NCBI GenBank assembly: GCA_015521115.1
Contig: WAOT01000004.1
Location: 1-64,000, forward strand
Reading direction: 5' to 3'
Length of the DNA stretch: 64,000 nucleotides
Source of the DNA: Desulfurococcales archaeon
Lineage (GTDB): Archaea; Thermoproteota; Thermoprotei_A; Sulfolobales; Acidilobaceae
Shown: positions 35,323-44,742 of the stretch, piece after piece
Layout: every line of letters starts with the position of its first letter
Position numbering within the stretch: position 1 is the stretch's first letter
Notes under the pieces: model-generated
Seen by the model: the letters and a program-made list of their open reading frames with translations, nothing else
Database searches by the model: none
What the model was told of the DNA's origin: nothing
Made by a program: the position numbers and the translations under genes

Positions 35323-35683
35323 GCTCCTAGAAAGGGCGCTCACCAAGGCATACGAGGCCGCCCTAAAAGTCCTCGAACCCGCAATTCTTTCCCCATCAGC
35401 GTCCATGTCCTTCACGCTAAGCGTAGAATACGATGAAAAAGGCCCCGTGAGGCTAATAATAGACGTTCAGATCTCGAGGAGAAACCTCGATAAGTTCAAA
35501 CCACTGTTGGAGGCGGCAGCAGATGAGGCAGCGAGAGCATTTGAGAAGGAGATGGGAATCAAAACTGGCAAGAGACTTCGACTATATCCTGTCGAAGATA
35601 GAGGGAGAGGCACTCGTAGTGACACACAAAAACCCAGACCCCGACGCGGCAGGAGCAGCAGTGGGCTTCGCCGAGATAGCTAG
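35312..35683 (+). CDS. DUF3194-like small protein with long overlapping tail
   Basis: About 123 residues from TTG 35312 (GGTGAG 7 nt upstream), with GTG 35300 as alternative. Residues 1-75 are a plausible alpha/beta domain (AYEAALKVLEPAI, SFTLSVEYDEKGPVRLIIDVQISRR). Its position after prefoldin beta matches a small crenarchaeal family. The last 30-35 residues are Arg/Ser-rich and lie entirely inside the start of the DHH gene in another frame. That overlap of 140-160 nt is unusually long for this genome. Confidence 0.6.
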   Translation: MEDKLLERALTKAYEAALKVLEPAILSPSASMSFTLSVEYDEKGPVRLIIDVQISRRNLDKFKPLLEAAADEAARAFEKEMGIKTGKRLRLYPVEDRGRGTRSDTQKPRPRRGRSSSGLRRDS

Positions 35684-36602
35684 GGCGTATGGAGTATACG
35701 CGAGGATAGCTTTTCCGGAGGGCCCCTCGAAGTCGGTCAAGAAACTCCTAGACGAGTTAGACTTAGAGGTTCCCTATGAAACTCGACTTACTAGCAGACC
35801 CCCAGGATGCAAGTGGGTGGTGAGTGTTGACACGGCTAACCCCAGCCAGCTCGGCGAGTTTGAAGTACTTCTACGCAGTCCAGAGACTAGAGTCGTAGTT
35901 ATAGACCACCACGCAGTAGGAGGTATTTCAAAGCATGGCAGCTTCAATCTCATTGTCAGTGATGCAACATCTACCAGTGAGATCATATCCTATGCTGCGA
36001 GATCACTCCGAATACCCCTCTCACCCAGTGTAGCGTCCCTAGTATATGCGGGCATCCTCGTCGATACGCGCTGGCTGAGGCAAACCGGCCCGTTCACATT
36101 TGAGGCGTTAAGCTACCTCCTCGATATGGGAGCAAACACTTCAAAGGTGTTCTCAGCACTCCGGGCCTCCCAGGAAAGGGACTTGTCTGAGCGAATAGCC
36201 CTCCTAAAAGCTGCGAGTAGGCTTCAACTGGCGAGGGTATGCAAGGACATCCTGGTAGTCGTATCACATGTGGGAAGCTTTGAAGCGAGCGCGGCTAGGG
36301 CGTTAATAGATCTAGGAGCAGACATTGCAGTAGTAGCGAAGGACTCACCCGAAGGGGTTAGAATCTCCATTAGAGTCTCCCCAAGGGCCGAGTCATACAA
36401 TATAACGGCGAACGCGATAGCGTCATACATAGCAGGGAAACTAGGTGGGGAGGGAGGCGGCCATAGTGGAGCGGCTGGAGTCCTAATAAGGACTCAACGC
36501 TTGAGCGCGGAGCTAGTGGCACAGCAACTGGCAAGGTCGCTGCCAGGAAAGATAGCAAGGCTCTGCGTGGAGGCGAGGAGGCTTGGGGGAGCAAAAGAGT
36601 AA
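35541..36602 (+). CDS. DHH-family phosphoesterase (NrnA-like)
   Basis: About 353 residues. The DHH motifs are complete: H-x3-D-x-D in THKNPDPDA (about 29-36), Asp in VSVDTANPS, and IDHH (about 121-124). The C-terminal DHHA1 motif GGGHSGAAG is near residue 310. Such proteins are nano-RNases or pAp phosphatases. TTG 35541 or ATG 35523 are possible starts, and both fall inside the previous frame. Confidence 0.85.
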   Translation: MRRRWESKLARDFDYILSKIEGEALVVTHKNPDPDAAGAAVGFAEIARAYGVYARIAFPEGPSKSVKKLLDELDLEVPYETRLTSRPPGCKWVVSVDTANPSQLGEFEVLLRSPETRVVVIDHHAVGGISKHGSFNLIVSDATSTSEIISYAARSLRIPLSPSVASLVYAGILVDTRWLRQTGPFTFEALSYLLDMGANTSKVFSALRASQERDLSERIALLKAASRLQLARVCKDILVVVSHVGSFEASAARALIDLGADIAVVAKDSPEGVRISIRVSPRAESYNITANAIASYIAGKLGGEGGGHSGAAGVLIRTQRLSAELVAQQLARSLPGKIARLCVEARRLGGAKE

Positions 36603-37308
36603 GAAGACGAAGACCATAGTCTATGCAGACTATAGGGAGGAGAAGAGCGGCATCCCCCAGCTAATAGAGGCGGAGGGGGTGCCTGTTATCAGGAAAAACC
36701 TACCCATAGGAGACTACATTGTGTCGGGCGAAATTGTAATAGAGAGGAAAACCGCATGGGACTTCACCAAGAGCCTCTTCGACGGGAGACTGTTTGACCA
36801 GGCGAAAAGAATGGCTGAGGGATATCCACACGTGATATTTATCGTAGAAGGAAACCCTCTAAGGCTGAGAAGATACTCATCAAAGCGAAGACAGCTCCTC
36901 GCCGCACTAGCATCCCTCACGGTAGATTACGGTTCAAGGATAATCTATACTGAGGGCCCGGAAGACACTGCCTACATGATCGCTTCCATAGCCAGGAGGC
37001 TGGAAAAGGAGGGAAGGAGAGGGGTGATTATAAGGAAAAAAGCCAAATTAGAGACCATAGACGACTGGCAGCTCTTCATACTACAGTCATTTCCAGGAAT
37101 AGGTGAGAGAACCGCTATCAGGATAATGGAGACCTTCAACACGATAAGAGAATTTTGCAATGCCCCTATGAGTGTGCTCTCGAAAATAGAGGGGATAGGT
37201 GAGAAGAGGGCAGAGCTGATCTTCACGATCCTGAACCGAAGATTTCCTAGGTCTAAAACCCGGAGGAAAACTACGACGCTAGAAGACTTTTACGGGGAGA
37301 ACGCCTAG
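36583..37308 (+). CDS. xpf: XPF/Mus81-type structure-specific endonuclease
   Basis: 241 residues. The XPF nuclease core has Asp44 (in GDY) and ERK (54-56), then a tandem helix-hairpin-helix domain (FPGIGERTA, IEGIGEKRAE, about 170-215). The short crenarchaeal form lacks the helicase. The last residues TTTLEDFY (230-237) resemble a PCNA-interacting box, consistent with the PCNA dependence known for Sulfolobus XPF. It cuts 3' flaps and nicked junctions. TTG start, overlapping the DHH gene by 20 nt. Confidence 0.92.
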   Translation: MGEQKSKKTKTIVYADYREEKSGIPQLIEAEGVPVIRKNLPIGDYIVSGEIVIERKTAWDFTKSLFDGRLFDQAKRMAEGYPHVIFIVEGNPLRLRRYSSKRRQLLAALASLTVDYGSRIIYTEGPEDTAYMIASIARRLEKEGRRGVIIRKKAKLETIDDWQLFILQSFPGIGERTAIRIMETFNTIREFCNAPMSVLSKIEGIGEKRAELIFTILNRRFPRSKTRRKTTTLEDFYGENA

Positions 37309-37378
37309 AGTATGTCGTAATTGCCTTCTTCCGCGACCGAGGCTTGAGATCGTTATTCAACCTCCATCTCCCGCCTAC

Positions 37379-37386
37379 TTTATAAG
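37379..37386 (+). promoter_or_regulatory. TATA box of the EF-2 gene
   Basis: TTTATAAG about 53-60 nt before the EF-2 start. The predicted leader is about 25-30 nt and includes a GGTG site. It is one of the clearest TATA boxes in the window. Confidence 0.6.
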
Positions 37387-37438
37387 CCTCCAACTCAGCC
37401 ACACCACCTAGCGGTGACTATGCAAGGGGCGAGCAAAG

Positions 37439-39652
37439 ATGGGAGCCAGGGTTAAGGTGGTCTCGGAGATTGAGAAGATCATGGGCAACATAGAGCAGAT
37501 AAGGAACATAGGCATCATAGCCCACGTAGACCACGGTAAAACAACGCTAAGCGACAGCCTACTAGCGGCTGCTGGGATAATTAGCGAGAGGATCGCGGGA
37601 GAAGCACTAGTGCTCGACTTCCTTAGTGTTGAGAAGAAGAGGGGCATCACTGTAAAGAGTGCAAACATAAGCCTATACCACGAGTACCAAGGTAAGCCGT
37701 ACGTCATCAACCTAATAGACACGCCAGGTCACGTCGACTTCTCAGGTAAGGTGACCCGTAGCCTTAGAGTGCTTGATGGGGCCATAGTGGTAGTTGATGC
37801 GGTCGAGGGTGTTATGACACAGACCGAGACAGTTATAAGACAGGCCTTAGAGGAAAGGGTTAGGCCGCTCCTCTTCATAAACAAGGTCGACAGGCTGATA
37901 AAGGAGCTCAAACTCCCGCCGGAAAAGATACAGGAGCGGTTCATTGAGATTATTAGGGACGTGAACAACCTTATCGACATGTACGGCGAGCCGCCATTCA
38001 AGAAGATATGGAAGCTGAAGCCACAGGAGGGCACTGTAGCATTTGGTAGTGCGAAGGACAAGTGGGGTATAAGTATCCCCATGGTTCAGAAGAAGGGGAT
38101 TACTTTCAAGGAGATCATACAGGCTTATGCGAGTGGGAAGAAGGAGGACGTGGCTAGACTGGCGAAGCTAATGCCCGTCCACGAGACAGTCCTAGACATG
38201 GTTGTCAGGTTCGTCCCCAACCCGAGAGAGGCCCAGAAGTATAGGATCCCGAAGATATGGAAAGGCGATATAAACACAGAGCTCGGGCAGGCAATGCTCA
38301 ACGCAGACCCCAATGGCCCCCTAGTACTATTCATAAACGACGTGAGGGTTGAGAAGACGGGTCTCGTGGCGACTGGTAGAGTGTTCTCAGGCACTCTCGA
38401 GCCAGGCAGAGAAGTGTACCTCCTCAGCGCTAACACAAAGTCGAGAATACTCCAGGTAAGCCTCTACATGGGCCCGTTCAGGGAGGTCACAAAGAGGGTT
38501 CCAGCAGGTAACATTGCAGCAGTAATGGGTCTGAGCGACGTCAGGGCGGGAGAGACGGTTGTTGACCCGAAGTACGTAGATCAGGCCGCCCCGTTCGAGC
38601 AGCTGCACTACGTGAGCGAGCCAGTAGTCACCATAGCAGTGGAGCCACTAAGGATCCAAGACCTCCCCAAGATGATAGAGGCGCTAAGGAAGCTGACAAT
38701 AGAGGATCCCAACCTAGTTGTTAAGATAAACGAGGAGACGGGAGAGTACCTCATATCGGGTATGGGCCCGCTCCACCTAGAGATAGCTCTCACACTCCTC
38801 AAGGAGAACTACGGGGTAGAGGTCAAGGCCAGCCAGCCTATAGTTGTCTACAGGGAGACCGTTAGGACGGAGAGCCCAGTCTATGAGGGTAAGAGCCCGA
38901 ACAAGCACAACAAGTTCTACATTAGCGTAGCACCCCTCAACGAGGAGACCATAGAGCTCATACAGAAGGGTGTAATAACGGAGAACATGGATCCAAAGGA
39001 GAGGGCTAAGATACTGAGGGACAAGGCCAACTGGGACTATGACGAGGCACGGAGAATATGGAGTATCGACGAAGGAATAAACGTGTTTGTCGACAAGACA
39101 ACTGGTGTACAGCACCTCAGAGAGGTAAAGGACACTATACTGGCAGCCTTCAGGCTAGCCACCAAGGAGGGCCCACTGGCTGCTGAGCCAGTCAGGGGCA
39201 TCAAGGTAATCCTCCACGACGCAATAATACACGAAGACCCAGTCCACAGAGGTCCAGGACAGATCTACCCGGCGGTTAGGAATGCCATCTGGGCCGGAAT
39301 ACTCTCAGCACGCCCAACACTCCTAGAGCCGCTACAGAAGCTAGACATAAGGACGCCAATGGAGTATGTTAGCAACATTGCGGCGATCATAGCCAGGAAG
39401 AGGGGCAGGATACTTGAAGTGCTGAGCCAGGGCATGATGGCTAGAGTGATAGCGGAGATCCCGGTCGCTGAAAGCTTTGACCTAGCTGCAGAGCTGAGGA
39501 GTGCAACAGCGGGTAGGGCGTTCTGGGGCGTAGAATTCAGTAGATGGGCACCAGTCCCGGACTCAATGCTAGAAGAGCTAATAAAGAAGATCAGGCAGAG
39601 GAAAGGGCTACCACCACACCCGCCGAAGGTAAGCGACCTTATAGGCCCCTAA
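37439..39652 (+). CDS. fusA: Translation elongation factor 2
   Basis: 737 residues. The GTPase domain has AHVDHGKTT (28-36), DTPGH and NKVD. The C-terminal domains IV-V include DPVHRGPGQ with the His (about 603) that is modified to diphthamide in archaea. It drives ribosomal translocation. It is monocistronic, with a TATA box upstream and a T-run (CAGTTTTCCCCC) after the stop. Confidence 0.97.
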   Translation: MGARVKVVSEIEKIMGNIEQIRNIGIIAHVDHGKTTLSDSLLAAAGIISERIAGEALVLDFLSVEKKRGITVKSANISLYHEYQGKPYVINLIDTPGHVDFSGKVTRSLRVLDGAIVVVDAVEGVMTQTETVIRQALEERVRPLLFINKVDRLIKELKLPPEKIQERFIEIIRDVNNLIDMYGEPPFKKIWKLKPQEGTVAFGSAKDKWGISIPMVQKKGITFKEIIQAYASGKKEDVARLAKLMPVHETVLDMVVRFVPNPREAQKYRIPKIWKGDINTELGQAMLNADPNGPLVLFINDVRVEKTGLVATGRVFSGTLEPGREVYLLSANTKSRILQVSLYMGPFREVTKRVPAGNIAAVMGLSDVRAGETVVDPKYVDQAAPFEQLHYVSEPVVTIAVEPLRIQDLPKMIEALRKLTIEDPNLVVKINEETGEYLISGMGPLHLEIALTLLKENYGVEVKASQPIVVYRETVRTESPVYEGKSPNKHNKFYISVAPLNEETIELIQKGVITENMDPKERAKILRDKANWDYDEARRIWSIDEGINVFVDKTTGVQHLREVKDTILAAFRLATKEGPLAAEPVRGIKVILHDAIIHEDPVHRGPGQIYPAVRNAIWAGILSARPTLLEPLQKLDIRTPMEYVSNIAAIIARKRGRILEVLSQGMMARVIAEIPVAESFDLAAELRSATAGRAFWGVEFSRWAPVPDSMLEELIKKIRQRKGLPPHPPKVSDLIGP

Positions 39653-39739
39653 ACCCCGCCTAGTCAAACTCTCTAAGTTATAGAGTCCTACAGTTTTCCC
39701 CCGAACTTATAGAACCATATTTAAGTGGGCGTTCAAAGG

Positions 39740-39747
39740 TATATATA
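39740..39747 (+). promoter_or_regulatory. TATA box of the nuo operon
   Basis: TATATATA preceded by a purine-rich CAAAGG (BRE-like), about 108 nt before nuoA. Transcription is predicted near 39772, so the RNA leader is about 80 nt and contains the hairpin at 39791-39845. A second TATA-like element (ATATTTAAG) lies about 20 nt upstream. Confidence 0.55.
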
Positions 39748-39790
39748 GTCATATACGCATTACTGAAAAAGACCATGACCCTCATCTGAA

Positions 39791-39845
39791 ACCCCAGGGG
39801 AGGGTATCGGTATTATCCCCATAATACCCACCCTCCCCTTGGGGT
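39791..39845 (+). promoter_or_regulatory. Long leader hairpin covering part of the nuoA SD
   Basis: ACCCC-A-GGGGAGGGT (39791-39805) pairs with ACCCTCCCC-TT-GGGGT (39830-39845) with one bulged T, giving about 15 bp. An inner stem (GGTATTAT with ATAATACC, 39809-39828) is capped by CCCC. The 3' arm ends in GGGGT, and the SD of nuoA is GGTGGAG at 39843-39849, so the stem includes the first bases of the SD. This could set translation of the operon by temperature or a protein or ligand. Function is inferred. Confidence 0.55.
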
Positions 39846-39854
39846 GGAGTCTGA

Positions 39855-40265
39855 ATGCTCGAGATGCTAGAAAATGCGCTAGTGAAGAGCACCACCAGCC
39901 TCGTAGTGCTTCCAGTCATACTGATCATAGTGATGATAGCTGTCGTACTATTCCTAGAAAGGATCACAAGAGCCGCAGAAGAGATTAACAAGAAGGAGCC
40001 CTGGAAGTATTGGAGATACGATGCCGCAAACCCGAGTAAGGACAGGGATGTGAGGAAGAAGGTATCAATGCAGTACCTGGGCTACCTCATCATATTCCTG
40101 GCAGTAGAGCCCGCCGTAATCCTTCTAGCACTACTATCAACAGCGAGCAGAGAGTCCCTCCCCTCACTCTTGAAGGTGTTCGGCGTGTTCCTCGCAGTAT
40201 ATACTCCATTACTCATCTACGCGGTGAACGAATCGAGGAAAGTGGAGTCCTGGATGCTAGATTAG
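39855..40265 (+). CDS. nuoA: NADH-quinone-type oxidoreductase subunit NuoA
   Basis: 136 residues, three membrane helices. After the first helix the loop KYWRYDAANPSKDRD corresponds to the NuoA loop (YE-x-GNPP-like), and Glu is conserved in helix 2 (LAVEPAVILL). It is a membrane subunit of complex I at the quinone site. ATG with GGTGGAG 5 nt upstream, itself partly in the leader hairpin. First gene of the operon. Confidence 0.87.
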   Translation: MLEMLENALVKSTTSLVVLPVILIIVMIAVVLFLERITRAAEEINKKEPWKYWRYDAANPSKDRDVRKKVSMQYLGYLIIFLAVEPAVILLALLSTASRESLPSLLKVFGVFLAVYTPLLIYAVNESRKVESWMLD

Positions 40266-40278
40266 GGGGTGAACCCGA

Positions 40279-40881
40279 GTGGAGGGTAATGGCGGCAAAG
40301 GAGAGGGCAAGGTTTACGTTGGAAACCTCGATGTGGCAGCAAAAAGTGCGAGAAAGATACTTATGAGCTCATTGAGGCTCGGCAAGCTCGTCGACTGGGG
40401 GACAGCGTTCTCCCTATGGCCTGTACACCTAACCACAAGCTGTTGTGGGTGTGAGTTCGCGGCGGCCTGGAGCCCCAGGTTCGATAACGAGCAGCATGGT
40501 GCTCTGCCCTGGATAGCTCCTAGACAGACAAACCTGATTATAATAGAGGGTACCGTGTCAAAGAAGATGGCCTGTGCGGTCAGGCTCGTGTGGGAGCAGA
40601 TGCCGCAGCCTAAGTTCGCAATAGCGATGGGTGCATGTGCGCTTGATGGGGGGATATTCTATAACAGCTACAATATTGTGAGGCCGTGGGAGATTATCCC
40701 AGTGGACGTCTACATACCCGGTTGCCCGCCGCGCCCGGAGTCTGTTGCAAGGGCTATTGTTGAGCTTCAAAGGAAGATCAAGCGGGATGGCGTTGCCCAT
40801 AAGTTCGTTGAAGAGGGCTGGAGACCCGATAAGGAGTACGTCAAGCCCAAGGAGGACGTCTGTGCCTGGTGGAGGGGGTAA
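40279..40881 (+). CDS. nuoB: Subunit NuoB (N2 cluster)
   Basis: 200 residues, GTG start. The N2 4Fe-4S ligands are Cys55-Cys56 (SCCGCEF), Cys120 (MGAC) and Cys149 (PGCPPRPE). It passes electrons from the peripheral arm to quinone. It is preceded by GGGGGTGA. Downstream genes continue the complex I order. Confidence 0.95.
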   Translation: MEGNGGKGEGKVYVGNLDVAAKSARKILMSSLRLGKLVDWGTAFSLWPVHLTTSCCGCEFAAAWSPRFDNEQHGALPWIAPRQTNLIIIEGTVSKKMACAVRLVWEQMPQPKFAIAMGACALDGGIFYNSYNIVRPWEIIPVDVYIPGCPPRPESVARAIVELQRKIKRDGVAHKFVEEGWRPDKEYVKPKEDVCAWWRG

Positions 40882-40883
40882 GT

Positions 40884-41366
40884 ATGAACGTAGAGGAGCT
40901 AGTAGCTAAAGTCAAGGAAATACTCTCAGACATGGTAAAGGACGTGGTTGTACATAAAGGGAATGACTACATCGAGGTTGAGATCGACAAAGACAATATA
41001 ATAGAGGCAGCAAAGAGGATGAAGCAGGCCGGATTTGACCACATAAAAGATCTCACAGTCGTGGACTACCCTAAGGACGGCGTATTCCGCATCATATACA
41101 ATCTCAGCAGCTACTCGAACCGCGAACTATCCTATTACATAGTCGGGCTAGCTTATAACATCCCCAGGGACAAGCCGGAGACAGTTACACTCTACCCGAT
41201 CTACACTACAGCAGACTTCCAAGAGAGGGAGGCATATGAGGCATTCGGCATAACATTTAAGGGCCACCCCGACATGCGCCCACTACTTCTATCCCCACCT
41301 GTTGCTGAGATGAAGCCGCTCCGCAAGGACTTCGTTGTGAAGGAGGAGCCCATAGACTTGAAGTAG
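40884..41366 (+). CDS. nuoC: Subunit NuoC
   Basis: About 160 residues of the 30-kDa subunit: helical N-terminus, DLTVVDYP, IIYNLSSYSNRELSYYIVG, then TTADFQEREAYEAFGITFKGHPDMRPLLL, the family signature. ATG 40884 directly follows the nuoB stop, with GGAGGGGG upstream. Confidence 0.94.
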   Translation: MNVEELVAKVKEILSDMVKDVVVHKGNDYIEVEIDKDNIIEAAKRMKQAGFDHIKDLTVVDYPKDGVFRIIYNLSSYSNRELSYYIVGLAYNIPRDKPETVTLYPIYTTADFQEREAYEAFGITFKGHPDMRPLLLSPPVAEMKPLRKDFVVKEEPIDLK

Positions 41367-41379
41367 GAGGTGGGAGGCG

Positions 41380-42621
41380 ATGAGCGGTATAGTTAGAGGG
41401 ACAGTAGGTTTCAATGACCTTAAACTACCGGGGGCTTGGACTAGGAAGATCGGGAAGGATCTCTATGAGGTCTTCATTGGGCCGCAACATCCCGGCTCCG
41501 GCCATATGAGGATCATTATTAGGGTAGACGGTGACATCATAGTAGAGGCAGAGCCGGACATGGGATATGTTCATAGGACTATGGAGAAGCTTTCAGAGGT
41601 TAGAACGTGGATAAAGAGTATACCATTATTCGAGAGAATGGCCATACATGATGCGTGCAACGTGACCCTACCCTACGTAAGGGCTGTCGAGAAGCTTCTA
41701 GGGATAGAGGCTCCGGAGAGGGCCAAGTACCTTAGGGTTCTACTTTGCGAGATAAACAGGATAGCGGCGTTCCTCTACGGCTTCGGCATATTCGGCGTCT
41801 TCCTCGGCCACTCAACCATGTACATGTGGCCCTTCGGCGATAGAGAAGTCTGGGTAGAGCTGGCTGAGTGGCTAACTGGGGCTAGACTAACCCACACGTA
41901 CCCTGTATTCGGAGGGGTCAGAAGGGACGTCCCAGCCGGCTTCACGGATGCTCTGAGAAAAGCCATAAGGTATATGAGGAGGAGGCTAGAGGACTACAGG
42001 AAGATATTCGTCGACAACCCCGTTATAAGGTCTAGGCTGGAGGGCGTAGGCTACATCCCGAGGAACCTAGCTATAGAGCTCGGCATAACAGGTCCCAACC
42101 TCAGGGCGAGCGGTGTGAAGTATGATGTTAGAATGAACCACCCATACGAGGTATATGATCAGCTAGACTTCGAAATACCAGTGTTCCAGGAGGGCGACGC
42201 TTACGCTAGAGTATTGCAGAGGGTAGAGGAAATCAAACAGAGCCTCCGCATACTTGAGCAGGTCGCAGACTGGCTCGATAAACATGAGAGGAGCCCGATA
42301 CTCCATGATAGGTTCTGGAAGACCGCTCCACCACTATACAAGAAAGTCTTCCAAGAGCAGGGAAGGGCTAAACTAATGGCCGTATACGCTATACTCAAGG
42401 TTCCAAAGGGTAAGGCCTACGAGAGGGGAGAGACAGCGAGGGGAGAGATCTCCTACTACGTAGAGAGTGATGGTAAGAATACACCTTATCGGGTAAGAAT
42501 ACACTCTGCCAGCGCGAGGAACGCTCTAGTCTACAAGTACATTCTGCCAGGCCACAGGGTTATGGATCTACCGGCAATCTACGGTAGCATCGACTATTTC
42601 CCGCCCGAGGCGGATAGGTGA
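41380..42621 (+). CDS. nuoD: Subunit NuoD
   Basis: 413 residues of the 49-kDa subunit. It has GPQHPGSGHMR, EPDMGYVHRTMEKLSE, and C-terminal VMDLPAIYGSIDYFPPEADR. There are no hydrogenase-type Ni-binding Cys pairs, so it belongs to complex I rather than a hydrogenase. It forms the quinone pocket with NuoB. Confidence 0.95.
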   Translation: MSGIVRGTVGFNDLKLPGAWTRKIGKDLYEVFIGPQHPGSGHMRIIIRVDGDIIVEAEPDMGYVHRTMEKLSEVRTWIKSIPLFERMAIHDACNVTLPYVRAVEKLLGIEAPERAKYLRVLLCEINRIAAFLYGFGIFGVFLGHSTMYMWPFGDREVWVELAEWLTGARLTHTYPVFGGVRRDVPAGFTDALRKAIRYMRRRLEDYRKIFVDNPVIRSRLEGVGYIPRNLAIELGITGPNLRASGVKYDVRMNHPYEVYDQLDFEIPVFQEGDAYARVLQRVEEIKQSLRILEQVADWLDKHERSPILHDRFWKTAPPLYKKVFQEQGRAKLMAVYAILKVPKGKAYERGETARGEISYYVESDGKNTPYRVRIHSASARNALVYKYILPGHRVMDLPAIYGSIDYFPPEADR

Positions 42622-42634
42622 GGAGGTGAGCATG

Positions 42635-43663
42635 ATGACCGGTTGGGTAGAGGCCATAATTAAAATCATTGAGTGGCCGCCCTTATGGCAGCTCGTAGTC
42701 CTAGGCCTTATAGCACCACTAGCAGTAGTGATATACATCCTCTGGTTCGAGAGGAAGACTGCTGCACGAGTACAGAGGAGGATAGGGCCATACCATGTAT
42801 CACCAAGGATAGCTGGGGGCCTCCAGCTACTAGCGGATCTTATCAGATACTCGTTCCAAGAGGTTATTATACCAAAAACTGTTGACAAGGCAGCCTTCAT
42901 ATCAGCTCCGCTCATAGCATTAATACTAAGCATACTACCAGTTGTAGCGATACCCTTCACCGACGTGCCCAAATGGTTCCCACTACCAATGGACTATAGC
43001 CTAATCCTAGCATTAGCGCTCGTAACATTGTCACCGCTCTTCATAATAGTGGCGGGATGGGCAAGCAACAACAAGTTCGCCATAATAGGTGGAATGAGAG
43101 AGGCTTACCTGATAGTATCTTACGAGATAATAGCCATTCTCAGCTTCCTAGCAGCTACTGCCATGACGGGAACCTACAACCTTGTCGACATAGTGCATGC
43201 CCAGACCGGGTGGAAGTGGTTTATAGTATTGAACCCGCTAGCGTTCTTCACAGCCTTCGTAGGAGTACTCTTAAGCACGAGCGGGTTCCCCTTCGAGATC
43301 GCAGAGTCAGAGCACGAGGTAGTCGCAGGAGCGTTCACAGAGTACTCCGGCCTAATGTACGGCATAAACATGGGAGCCGCATACCTCAAGAGGATGATAT
43401 ACTCCCTGCTCCTAACAGTCGTGTTCCTAGGTGGGTGGTACCCCCTTAAGCCCGGAGAGGGCTTCATTTGGGGCTACCTTGCACCCTCGATTGTCATATT
43501 CATAAAGGCTACGATTTTGATGATGATCTTCAGCTTCTTCAGAGCAGTATATGGAAGGTACAGGCTAGACCAGGCAATAGAGATTGCGTGGAAGATACTC
43601 TTCCCGCTAACTGTGATAGCGTTCGGCCTGGGCCTCTTAGAGGCTTATTATGGTATAATATGA
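42635..43663 (+). CDS. nuoH: Subunit NuoH
   Basis: About 342 residues, eight membrane helices. It has WFERKTAARVQRRIGP and FPFEIAESEHEVVAGAFTEYSG, the quinone-channel signatures. ATG 42635 is favoured by the GGAGGTG 6 nt upstream. ATG 42632 and GTG 42626 are alternatives. Confidence 0.94.
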   Translation: MTGWVEAIIKIIEWPPLWQLVVLGLIAPLAVVIYILWFERKTAARVQRRIGPYHVSPRIAGGLQLLADLIRYSFQEVIIPKTVDKAAFISAPLIALILSILPVVAIPFTDVPKWFPLPMDYSLILALALVTLSPLFIIVAGWASNNKFAIIGGMREAYLIVSYEIIAILSFLAATAMTGTYNLVDIVHAQTGWKWFIVLNPLAFFTAFVGVLLSTSGFPFEIAESEHEVVAGAFTEYSGLMYGINMGAAYLKRMIYSLLLTVVFLGGWYPLKPGEGFIWGYLAPSIVIFIKATILMMIFSFFRAVYGRYRLDQAIEIAWKILFPLTVIAFGLGLLEAYYGII

Positions 43664-43700
43664 TAATATTTCCCATATTATAGTATGGAGGTGATGGAAT

Positions 43701-44255
43701 GTGCCCCCAAGACCCGTAGAGAAACATGTGCACCCGAGGGGAATATTCAGCAGGTTCAAAGGCAACCTTGAGGCTATAGCGATAGGAGTGAAGTACTTCT
43801 TCGACCCGAAGAGGTCAACATTAATTTATCCAAAAGAATATATAAAATTGAGGGAAGGATATAGAGGCTTCATAGTCCTAGTAAAGAACAAGTGCATAAG
43901 CTGTTCCAGCTGTGCTAGGATCTGTCCCGCCGCGGCTATGAAAATGGTGAAGGTACCCGTTACCGACCCCAAGACAGGTAAGCAGAGGATTAAGAAGTTC
44001 CCTGTAATAAACTACAACAGATGCATTTTCTGTGGATACTGTGTGGACGTATGTCCCACCGAGGCCTTGTACCACGTACCATACCACGATATAGTATATG
44101 AGAGCATGGAAGAGGCAGTTACGGATCTCGAAAGCTTCCAGAAGGAGCCCGAATATAAGACTGCTAAAGAAGGATTACCAGTACGCTACATAGTGGACGA
44201 AGTCAAGGGTCTAGTGAAGATCCGAGTGAAGAAGGAGGGAGGCGAGAAGAAATGA
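43701..44255 (+). CDS. nuoI: Subunit NuoI (two 4Fe-4S clusters)
   Basis: 184 residues, GTG start. Two ferredoxin motifs are present: C65-x2-C68-x2-C71-x3-C75 (CISCSSCARICP) and C108-x2-C111-x2-C114-x3-C118 (CIFCGYCVDVCP). It may serve as the electron entry point because no NuoEFG genes are present. ATGA overlap with nuoJ. Confidence 0.95.
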   Translation: MPPRPVEKHVHPRGIFSRFKGNLEAIAIGVKYFFDPKRSTLIYPKEYIKLREGYRGFIVLVKNKCISCSSCARICPAAAMKMVKVPVTDPKTGKQRIKKFPVINYNRCIFCGYCVDVCPTEALYHVPYHDIVYESMEEAVTDLESFQKEPEYKTAKEGLPVRYIVDEVKGLVKIRVKKEGGEKK

Positions 44256-44737
44256 ACCCAGGACAATATCTACCGCTGATGGCATCCATAACTGGAATAT
44301 TAATGATATTCGTATCATACCTAGTAGTGAGAAGCAAGGATCTAGTCTATGCAAGCACAAGCCTGGCAGCACTTGGAATATTGAACGCTCTAATGATAGG
44401 ACTCCTAGGCTACTATATCATAGCGATATTCCTGACCATAGTCTATGTAGGCGCTGCAGTGATGTTCATAATAATAACTGTCTCCATGCTAGGAGGGAGG
44501 TCGAAGGAGATTAAGGACGAGTACAAGGGCCTATTCACCGGGGCTTCTGTAGTTACGGTCGCCCTGCTTATAGTGTCGTCGCTAGGAGCTTATCTCGGCT
44601 ATACGAGACCATCATCTATTCCAGCCAGTAACGTTGCTGACTCGTTACTTACAGGGTACACACCTGTTATTGCCCTCATCTTCGTGGCTCTTGCTGCGAC
44701 CCTAATAGAGGCGATCGCTATAGCTAGGAGGGGGTGA
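44252..44737 (+). CDS. nuoJ: Subunit NuoJ
   Basis: 161 residues, five membrane helices, including the conserved AIFLTIVYVGAAVMFIIITVSML helix with its central pi-bulge-like stretch. A membrane-arm subunit. Start overlaps nuoI by 4 nt. Confidence 0.9.
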   Translation: MNPGQYLPLMASITGILMIFVSYLVVRSKDLVYASTSLAALGILNALMIGLLGYYIIAIFLTIVYVGAAVMFIIITVSMLGGRSKEIKDEYKGLFTGASVVTVALLIVSSLGAYLGYTRPSSIPASNVADSLLTGYTPVIALIFVALAATLIEAIAIARRG

Positions 44738-44742
44738 ATGGG

